Source: Cyanobacteria bacterium CG_2015-22_32_23
GTDB lineage: Bacteria; Cyanobacteriota; Cyanobacteriia; Cyanobacteriales; Cyanobacteriaceae
DNA: 38,093 nucleotides
Reading direction: 5' to 3'
NCBI GenBank assembly: GCA_009993045.1
Contig: JAACUG010000101.1
Location: 1-38,093 of the forward strand
How positions within the stretch are numbered: the stretch's first letter is position 1; every line of letters begins with the position of its first letter. Below, in pieces: positions 32,081 to 38,093 of the stretch. The notes below the pieces were generated by a model, which worked only from the letters and a program-made list of their open reading frames with translations, was not told the origin of the DNA and did no database searches. The translations under genes and the position numbers were made by a program.

Positions 32081-34735
32081 ATGAAAACTAATCGCCATTT
32101 ATTATTTTTATTCCAGTTACTGAAATCTCAACATTCTCGTAAGTCTAACCAAGAACAAGGTTACATTTTAGTGGTTGCTTTAGGGATTGTTTTAGCATTA
32201 AGTGGCCTTATGGCATTATATGCAAAAACTAATAATAACACTGAACAAGAAACTACCAACGCCTCCGTAAGCAGTAATACTGGATTTTATAACGCAGAAG
32301 CACAATTAAATATTCGGGCTAATGAAATCAGGGATATATATTTAGTTAATAATACGCCTATAGGGACATCACCAAGTAAAGCTGATGCTTGTTTTGATCA
32401 AACGGCTGATAAAGGTTCAGGAGATTTTGCCTGTGATTCAAAAACTATAAAATCCCTCAACAAGGGTATGAGTGACACTCTTGTGACTACTTATGTAACA
32501 GAAAAAAATGGTGGGGAAGGAGTTACAGGAATAGTCCCCCAAGGAGATCTTCATGAAGGTTTATCGATGGTGGAAAATGGTTACTCTATTTATGCCCTCA
32601 GTTTTAAAGAGGAGGATGTTAATTATAAAAAGGATGGTAAACAAGCAACGGCTATTATCCAAATGGATGTAAGAAGTCGTTTAATTCCTATGTTTCAGTT
32701 TGCTGCTTTTTATGATGGAGATTTAGAAATTTTCCCCTCTCCTCCTATGACTCTTAATGGTCCTGTTCATACTAATGGTAATTTATATTTAGGTAGTAAT
32801 AATGGTCTTAATTTGAAAGGACAAGTTAGTACTGTTGAAGATATTTATCACTACAAACTAGCCGATGGTACTAAGTTCGCTGATGGAAAAGTAAAAATAG
32901 CCAAAAAAGATGGTACTTTATTAAATCTACTATCTAATGGAACAGGTAGCACTACATTGACAACCAGTGCAATGAATCCTTCACTCATTAAGCAAAATTG
33001 GAATACTCAAGTACAAGTAAACAGTGCGGCGGCTATTTCTATCCCTAAACCAAGTTTTTTAAATAGTGAAGGGGATTATTACAAAAAAGCAGATATTCGC
33101 TTTAAATTTAAGCCCGTGGCGACTTCAACAACTACCATGACAGCCGCAAACACCTACTTAAAGAATATTCCCTTTGAAGTTACTTCTATTGATCGCCGTA
33201 CCACTCCTGTAGAAAGAGATTTGACCACCGCTCAATTAAGAAGTTTACGTCAACCTGTGATGGTTAGTCCAGTTATAGCTAGTATTCCAGCCTCTACCAC
33301 GGGTTCAGGTATTACCAGTAGTTACTCTGCTTTTCATGGTTGTTCTCCCACTGCCTTCTTACCCACAGGTGCAGCTAAAACTTGGTGGGAAGCTCTAACC
33401 AAAGATCAGAAAAATGCCTTTAGATTAGCGGCTCAAGACTATCTTCAAAAACAAATCCAATCTCAAAATGTTCCTGTGCGTTTTTCTTTACTAAATAGCA
33501 CTATGGCAACAATTAGAACTACAGATACTCTTATACCAACTTTTTCTCAAACTACTACAAGTTTTTCTACGGATAGTAGATTAACAACAGGATCACTATT
33601 TAATACTGCACAAATAACTCTAGCCGTAACAAATCTTTTACTCATGACTCCTAAACAAATAGCAGGATTACCAGAATATACTGGCACAGGTTCTGGTAGT
33701 GCAGTTAGTAATACAGGACGTTGTTTTGTATCAGCCCCCGTTAGTGACATTGGTAGAGATGCATCTACCCATAAATCTCCCACTCGTTTTTATAACGTCA
33801 GAGAAGGTCAGGATATGCGATTATTACAATTAAACCTCCAAAGTTTAGCTATTTGGAATAAAGATGGAGTTTATTTAGATGCTACGAATACAAATCTTCT
33901 TTCTGCGGATAATTTACTATATGTTACTGCAGCGGCTGACTCCTCAGCACCATTAAATTCTTTCCAAAATTTAGGTTACGCTGCCGTGGATACTTCTCAA
34001 GGGGGGATGGTTATTCATGCCACCATCGATGGCACTAATTATACTAAAGCAGCTACAAAGAAGAGTCCTTATGGTTTTGCTATTATTAATGGAAAACAAT
34101 TATTAGGTTTAGGTAAGATCGGCAACTCAGATCCCACAGGATTAACTATCGCTTCTGATCAAGCTATTTATGTACAAGGAGACTATAACGTTGCACAATA
34201 TGATTATAATAGCCCAGCTGGAGGTTTTAGTGCTAGTTTGAGTTCGCCAACACCTGATAGTGCTCGTAAAACAAGAGTACATAATAAACAACCAGCTTCT
34301 ATTCTCGCTGATTCTTTTACCCCTCTTTCTAATGCTTGTCTTAATAGTGATCAAATGCTAAATCATCGTCCAAATTCAGGGTGTGATATTGGTAATGGGG
34401 ATACTGGTACTAAAGTTCCTGCTAGTCATACAGAAATGAATATGGCTCTTTTATCAGGAGTTGATAAAACCTTAGGTAAAAGCTATAATGGCGGTTTAGA
34501 AAACTATCCTCGCTTTATGGAAAATTGGAGTGATAAAGAATGGCGTTATAAAGGTTCTTTCGTAAGTATTTTTATTCCTTCACGGGTTAGTGGTGCCTGG
34601 GGTGGTGGTTATAGCCCTCCTTTACGTCCATGGGATTATGATACAGACTTTAATGATCCTACTAATTTACCTCCTTTAACTCCTCAGTTTGTGGTGCTTA
34701 AACAAGAGTCTTTCATCCGTAGTTTTGATCAATAA
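32081..34735 (+). CDS. hpsA: HpsA-like protein (hormogonium polysaccharide biosynthesis protein HpsA) with PilX/GspK-like N terminus
   Basis: An 884-residue secreted or fibre-associated protein. A basic leader ends at QEQG-YILVV (Gly27), followed by a hydrophobic helix (YILVVALGIVLALSGLMALYAKT, about 28-50). This is a prepilin-like N terminus without Glu at position 5, as in GspK/PilX proteins. Then come the alpha region with NAEAQLNIRANEIRD and a very large beta-rich head with the HpsA-type phrases PMFQFAAFYDGDLEIFPSPPMTLNGPVHTNGNLYL (about 205-240, in pieces) and SDQAIYVQGDYNVAQYD, and C-terminal AWGGGYSPPLRPWDYDTDFN. HpsA is required for hormogonium polysaccharide secretion and gliding in Nostoc; here the function is inferred. 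Last gene of the operon, 290 bp after the third pseudopilin. Confidence 0.85.
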   Translation: MKTNRHLLFLFQLLKSQHSRKSNQEQGYILVVALGIVLALSGLMALYAKTNNNTEQETTNASVSSNTGFYNAEAQLNIRANEIRDIYLVNNTPIGTSPSKADACFDQTADKGSGDFACDSKTIKSLNKGMSDTLVTTYVTEKNGGEGVTGIVPQGDLHEGLSMVENGYSIYALSFKEEDVNYKKDGKQATAIIQMDVRSRLIPMFQFAAFYDGDLEIFPSPPMTLNGPVHTNGNLYLGSNNGLNLKGQVSTVEDIYHYKLADGTKFADGKVKIAKKDGTLLNLLSNGTGSTTLTTSAMNPSLIKQNWNTQVQVNSAAAISIPKPSFLNSEGDYYKKADIRFKFKPVATSTTTMTAANTYLKNIPFEVTSIDRRTTPVERDLTTAQLRSLRQPVMVSPVIASIPASTTGSGITSSYSAFHGCSPTAFLPTGAAKTWWEALTKDQKNAFRLAAQDYLQKQIQSQNVPVRFSLLNSTMATIRTTDTLIPTFSQTTTSFSTDSRLTTGSLFNTAQITLAVTNLLLMTPKQIAGLPEYTGTGSGSAVSNTGRCFVSAPVSDIGRDASTHKSPTRFYNVREGQDMRLLQLNLQSLAIWNKDGVYLDATNTNLLSADNLLYVTAAADSSAPLNSFQNLGYAAVDTSQGGMVIHATIDGTNYTKAATKKSPYGFAIINGKQLLGLGKIGNSDPTGLTIASDQAIYVQGDYNVAQYDYNSPAGGFSASLSSPTPDSARKTRVHNKQPASILADSFTPLSNACLNSDQMLNHRPNSGCDIGNGDTGTKVPASHTEMNMALLSGVDKTLGKSYNGGLENYPRFMENWSDKEWRYKGSFVSIFIPSRVSGAWGGGYSPPLRPWDYDTDFNDPTNLPPLTPQFVVLKQESFIRSFDQ

Positions 34736-34752
34736 AATATCTTAGGAATTAT

Positions 34753-34768
34753 GGGCGGTATATCGCCC
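34753..34768. repeat. Short GGGCG/CGCCC hairpin between hpsA and a convergent gene
   Basis: GGGCG (34753-34757), six-base loop GTATAT, CGCCC (34764-34768). It lies between the hpsA stop and the convergent membrane protein gene. It resembles a dispersed GGGCGATATATCGCCC-type repeat and may act as a weak terminator, but it has no T tract. Confidence 0.5.
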
Positions 34769-34799
34769 TACCTCAATATATTTAGCCTCTACCATCTCA

Positions 34800-35348
34800 T
34801 TAGCGATTTATTTTCATGATAAAAGTCCCATATTTAACACAGACAAAAGTTAAGGTAATAGCAAGTATTGCTAAAGAAATTGTTAAAGGATAGACATTGA
34901 TTAACCACAAAATCATGAGAAATAGGGGGATAGAATCAGCAAATAAAACGGCTATTTTTTCAGTAAAATTATAATTTTGTAGAAGAATATTACTTGTTTC
35001 TACTACTCTTAACGGTGCAAAAAAATTAAACCAAATTTGACTAACTATAACTAAAAATGCACCCCAACCAACAGAAAATAAAGCCCAATAAAAACCACAT
35101 AATTCAATAATAATTGTGGTAAGAATAACGAGGAAGAATTGAAATAAAACTTTATTCTCCGTTTCTTTTTTCGTTAAATAATAAGATTGTAAATCAATTA
35201 CCGCCATTCTAGCTTGTTCTATAGAAAATAAAAAAAAGGTAAAAGAGATTAATTGATCTGGTAAAATATTTAGATTAAAAGATTGCCATAATAACCCTAA
35301 ACCAACGGGAAAAAATAGCAAAAAGATAATTAATTTGAGCCTAAACAT
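34800..35348 (-). CDS. Integral membrane protein of unknown function, 182 residues
   Basis: Not assigned to a family. About five hydrophobic segments: LIIFLLFFPVGLGLLWQSF (about 6-24), LISFTFFLFSIEQ (about 33-45), VLFQFFLVILTTIIIELCGFYWALFSVGWGAFLVIVSQI (two helices, about 67-105), and IAVLFADSIPLFLMILWLINVYPLTISLAILAITLTFVCV (two helices, about 132-171). Loops hold EQARMAVIDLQSYYL and FFAPLRVVETSNI, which may mark a family. No signal peptide separate from helix 1. Downstream of the LabA-like gene on the same strand (49-bp gap), so possibly co-transcribed; no functional link known. Confidence 0.65.
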   Translation of the reverse strand: MFRLKLIIFLLFFPVGLGLLWQSFNLNILPDQLISFTFFLFSIEQARMAVIDLQSYYLTKKETENKVLFQFFLVILTTIIIELCGFYWALFSVGWGAFLVIVSQIWFNFFAPLRVVETSNILLQNYNFTEKIAVLFADSIPLFLMILWLINVYPLTISLAILAITLTFVCVKYGTFIMKINR

Positions 35349-35397
35349 AATTGATTATTATAATCAAGAAAAATTAGTAACTATAAATTATTAATAA

Positions 35398-36009
35398 TTA
35401 AATTTCCAAATTATCTCGATTTTCAATAAGGTGATAAGGAGAAAAATTATCATAGGTTAAATTTGATTTACGAGTTTTTTGTATATCTTCCCGAATTTGT
35501 TCCAAATCAATATAACGATCTGCTACATTAATTAAACTATCACTGGTCATAGATCGCAAACTGACAACTTCAATACGAGCACCTCGATAACTTACGGCAT
35601 CTACTGCGTAGGCTAAGTCACCGTCTCCGCTTACTAATACAGCAGTATCATAAGAACCCACTAAAGCCATTAAATCCACCGCAATTTCTACGTCTAAATT
35701 GGCTTTTTTTGAGCCATCGGGCAATTGCACTAAATCTTTAGCGATGACTCGATAGCCATTGCGCCGCATCCAGAGTAAGAAGCCTTGTTGTTTTTCGTTA
35801 GTGCGATCAACTCCAGTATAAAAGAAAGCGCGTAGTAATTTTGCTCCTGCTGTCAAACGATATAAAAGTTTAGTGTAATCGATTTCCACTCCTAATTGTA
35901 AAGCTGCATAAAACAGGTTTGAACCATCAATAAAAATGGCTACTTTACCCCTATTTTCTAATACTTGTTCTGGAGGAAAAACGGGATCACTATCAAAATT
36001 ATCCCACAT
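35398..36009 (-). CDS. LabA-like NYN-domain (PIN-like) protein
   Basis: A 203-residue protein with a NYN/DUF88 domain of the PIN-like nuclease superfamily. Acidic sites are visible: VAIFIDGSNLFYAALQLG (Asp, about residue 28), ANLDVEIAVDLMALVG (Asp, about 103-113) and the hallmark VLVSGDGDLAYAVDAV (about 124-139). These would coordinate Mg in a ribonuclease active site. LabA of Synechococcus elongatus affects circadian gene expression, and cyanobacteria usually carry more than one LabA-like protein, so the exact orthologue cannot be told. N-terminal acidic leader (MWDNFDSDPVFPPEQ). Upstream of the 182-residue membrane protein and downstream of metG by 251 bp. Confidence 0.9.
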   Translation of the reverse strand: MWDNFDSDPVFPPEQVLENRGKVAIFIDGSNLFYAALQLGVEIDYTKLLYRLTAGAKLLRAFFYTGVDRTNEKQQGFLLWMRRNGYRVIAKDLVQLPDGSKKANLDVEIAVDLMALVGSYDTAVLVSGDGDLAYAVDAVSYRGARIEVVSLRSMTSDSLINVADRYIDLEQIREDIQKTRKSNLTYDNFSPYHLIENRDNLEI

Positions 36010-36260
36010 TTTTTTATCCTTATTTTTAAGTAAAATTTATTTGAAAAACGGTTTTTGATCAAAAGTTATATAAATATGAAAAAAGTTTTTAAAAGTTGAG
36101 ATTAAATGGTCAAATTTAGTTAATACTAAATAATATTAATTATAATTAGTTTTACAAAATAAGTTATGTATTCTAAACAAACTTATATAGTTTATTTAAT
36201 TAACTTATATGTATTGTCATCTCAAGATAATTAGCTTATATAATTATTGTCTATTATCTA

Positions 36261-37877
36261 TTATCCCTTGTCAATTAGATTCGGTAATTCTAGTTTGATA
36301 AATACGGGATTCGGTTTAGGTAAGTTTTGATTTAATGGTAAAATACCCCATTCAAAATGATTTTTATCTGTACCTTTTTTTAGATCTAAATCTTTTTGGT
36401 TAAAATCTAAATTATAGCCTAATTGATTATAGATTTTATTACTAATATTTGGAATAATTGGAGCTAGAATAAAAGCGGAAAATCTCACCGATTCTAATAA
36501 GATATAAAGGATTTTTTCGACTTCTTTTTGTTCTCCTTTTTTATATAAACTCCAAGGTGCGCTATCATCAATAAATTTATTACAACTGCGTACTAAACTT
36601 AAAGCATCTTCACAGACTAAATCAAATTTATAGGATTTATAACTTTCAGGAAAACGATAGGTTATAACGTTAGCAATTTGTTTAACAGTATTTTCATCAG
36701 GAATATTTTTTCCTAAAATAGGCGGTAAAATTCCACCACAATATTTATTTAACATTCCTAAACTGCGATTTAATAAATTCCCTAAATCATTGGCTAAATC
36801 TGCATTAAGAATATTCACAAAACGGGTTTCATTGAAATCACCATCTTTACCAAATTCGATTTCTTTGAGAAAATAATAACGTACCGCATCTGAACCATAT
36901 TTATCTAATAGAATAAATGGATCTAGGGTATTTCCTAAAGTTTTTCCCATTTTATGACCGTCTTTTGTCAAGAATCCATGACCAAATACTTGATGTGGTA
37001 GAGGCAAATTCGCTGACATGAGCATTGCCGGCCAATAAACGGCATGAAAACGCAAAATATCTTTACCGATGAGGTGTAAATTAAAGGGATACCATTTTTT
37101 TAACGCATTTTCAAGGGTAGGTTCTTCATTTTCCTCTAATAAAGCGGTAATATACCCTAAAAGAGCATCGAACCATACATATATAGTATGACTGGGATCA
37201 TTAGGTATGGGAAACCCCCAAGAAACGTTTATCCGTGAAATGGAAAAATCTTGTAAACCTTGTTTCACAAAATTTAAGACTTCATTACGTCTTGTTTCTG
37301 GTTGAATAAAATCTGGATTTGATTGATAAAGTTTTTCTAATGCACTTTGATAACGAGAAAGACGGAAGAAATAATTTTGTTCATCTCGCCATTCAGCTTT
37401 GAGATTCGTATGAATCGGACAGTAACCATCTTCTGATAGTTCTCTTTTTTCTTTAAATTCTTCACAAGCAACGCAATACCAACCTTGTTGTTGATCAAGA
37501 TATATATCGTTTTGTGCGTAAACTCTTTCAAAAAATTCTTTGACTATCACACCATGATTTTTTGCTGTGGTACGACTGAATCTATCGTATTGTATGTTGA
37601 GTTTTGCCCATAAATCACTGAAACTATCTGCTATGCGATCGCAATGTTCTTGAGGTGCAACACCACTATCTTCAGCCGTGCCTTGAATTTTTTGTCCGTG
37701 TTCATCTGTACCTGTTACAAATAAGACTTCATTACCAGAAAGTCTTTGCCAACGGGCGATAACGTCAGCAATCATAGTAGTATAGGCACTACCGATATGA
37801 GGTAAACCGTTAACGTAATATAAAGGGGTTGTTAAAGAAAAGGTTGTTTTTGAAATAGAGTTATTAAAACTATTCAT
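36261..37877 (-). CDS. metG: Methionyl-tRNA synthetase (MetG)
   Basis: Class I aminoacyl-tRNA synthetase that charges tRNA-Met. The HIGH-type signature is TTPLYYVNGLPHIGSAYTTM (about 16-35), and the zinc-knob region CVACEEFKEKRELSEDGYCPIH (about 135-156) has three cysteines and a histidine. The KMSKS-type loop reads DGHKMGKTLGNTLDP (about 304-318), a cyanobacterial-type variant with Gly in place of the first Ser. Also seen are VWFDALLGYITALLEE, GKDILRFHAVYWPAMLMS (tRNA and methionine pocket) and the helical anticodon-binding domain to residue 538. The C-terminal EMAP/tRNA-binding domain found in some bacterial MetG proteins is absent. First gene of the minus-strand group; the LabA-like gene follows after 251 bp of A/T-rich DNA. 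Confidence 0.96.
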   Translation of the reverse strand: MNSFNNSISKTTFSLTTPLYYVNGLPHIGSAYTTMIADVIARWQRLSGNEVLFVTGTDEHGQKIQGTAEDSGVAPQEHCDRIADSFSDLWAKLNIQYDRFSRTTAKNHGVIVKEFFERVYAQNDIYLDQQQGWYCVACEEFKEKRELSEDGYCPIHTNLKAEWRDEQNYFFRLSRYQSALEKLYQSNPDFIQPETRRNEVLNFVKQGLQDFSISRINVSWGFPIPNDPSHTIYVWFDALLGYITALLEENEEPTLENALKKWYPFNLHLIGKDILRFHAVYWPAMLMSANLPLPHQVFGHGFLTKDGHKMGKTLGNTLDPFILLDKYGSDAVRYYFLKEIEFGKDGDFNETRFVNILNADLANDLGNLLNRSLGMLNKYCGGILPPILGKNIPDENTVKQIANVITYRFPESYKSYKFDLVCEDALSLVRSCNKFIDDSAPWSLYKKGEQKEVEKILYILLESVRFSAFILAPIIPNISNKIYNQLGYNLDFNQKDLDLKKGTDKNHFEWGILPLNQNLPKPNPVFIKLELPNLIDKG

Positions 37878-38012
37878 CTAAAAAGTTAAAAGGTTAATTT
37901 CCAATCCTAAATGTTATATTTGAATCTTTATAATTTAATATACTTATTGTAAACCTTTTTTTATTCTTTACGTTTTCTTAATTATTTTGTCCTGTTTGCA
38001 ATATTGAACTAC

Positions 38013-38093
38013 TCACACTGAATCGAAGATTACAGTGTTAGCTTCTAACTTCACAGGCTCATGCCCCAAAACCGACTTACGTCCGCCTTTTGG
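38013..38093 (-). CDS. C-terminal tail of a gene cut by the window edge
   Basis: A frame open from the window end to a TGA at 38013-38015 encodes 26 residues starting PKGGRKSVLGHEPVKLEANT and ending VIFDSV. The basic GGRKS...GHEPVKLEA pattern resembles C-terminal tails of IS200/IS605-type TnpB proteins, but only this tail is visible. It could also be chance. The 135 bp between it and metG contain no other feature I can support. Confidence 0.3.
   Translation of the reverse strand, partial: PKGGRKSVLGHEPVKLEANTVIFDSV

Noticed and set aside
31735-32084. Overlapping ORFs of about 70 residues on both strands over the G/C-rich repeats
   Set aside because: All are built from the repeat units in different frames; none has independent coding evidence.

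Overview
The window is low-GC chromosomal DNA of a cyanobacterium. Evidence is the frequent HIP1 octamer GCGATCGC, in genes and spacers alike, and a gene set typical of the phylum: class I IlvC, a multi-subunit Mrp antiporter operon, the fused B12-binding/radical SAM/DUF2344 protein, DUF4079, a LabA-like NYN protein and HpsA. Protein similarity suggests a Geminocystis/Cyanobacterium/Synechocystis-type organism (inference only). No rRNA, tRNA or CRISPR array was seen.

Layout. 1-2915 (minus strand): a solitary tnpB (IS200/IS605 type) sits directly in front of cobA-hemD (tetrapyrrole branch point), and its right-end hairpin appears to carry the cobA Shine-Dalgarno. 3169-4505 (plus): ilvC and yidD. 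4623-8770 (plus): a seven-gene, tightly packed Mrp-type cation/proton antiporter operon (C, D, E, F, G, DUF4040 subunit, B) that holds one large antiporter-like subunit instead of two. 8975-10739 (minus): rsmB with a TerB-like gene translationally linked behind it. 10920-11402 (plus): ruvC. 11516-16195 (minus): radical SAM/DUF2344 protein and mrdA (PBP2). 16228-17035 (plus): two small cyanobacterial unknowns. 17233-20345 (minus): glyS and a DUF4079 membrane protein. 20749-21915 (plus): class I aminotransferase. 22131-23289 (minus): STAS protein, mrnC, rpsU. 23377-26942 (plus): a small secreted protein, a membrane-anchored coiled-coil protein and amt, with an NtcA-like promoter in front of amt. 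26943-27481: three adjacent tandem-repeat arrays. 27482-34735 (plus): a secreted collagen-like Gly-X-Y protein, then three type IV-like pseudopilins (H-, I- and J-like) and HpsA, which has a K/PilX-like N terminus. 34800-37877 (minus): membrane unknown, LabA-like NYN protein, metG. 38013-38093: the C-terminal tail of a gene that continues beyond the window.

Most genes are housekeeping. The accessory and more interesting parts are the tnpB/cobA junction, the reduced Mrp operon, the extracellular collagen-like/pseudopilin/HpsA cluster, and a large load of short repeats. The repeats include several independent arrays with a 7-bp period, a dispersed 24-bp repeat found three times, G/C-rich palindromic repeats between the pseudopilin genes and hpsA, and a palindromic repeat read in frame inside the radical SAM gene.

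Motifs, frames, repeats and spacings were read from the sequence by eye. Family names come from recognising motifs, not from database searches.
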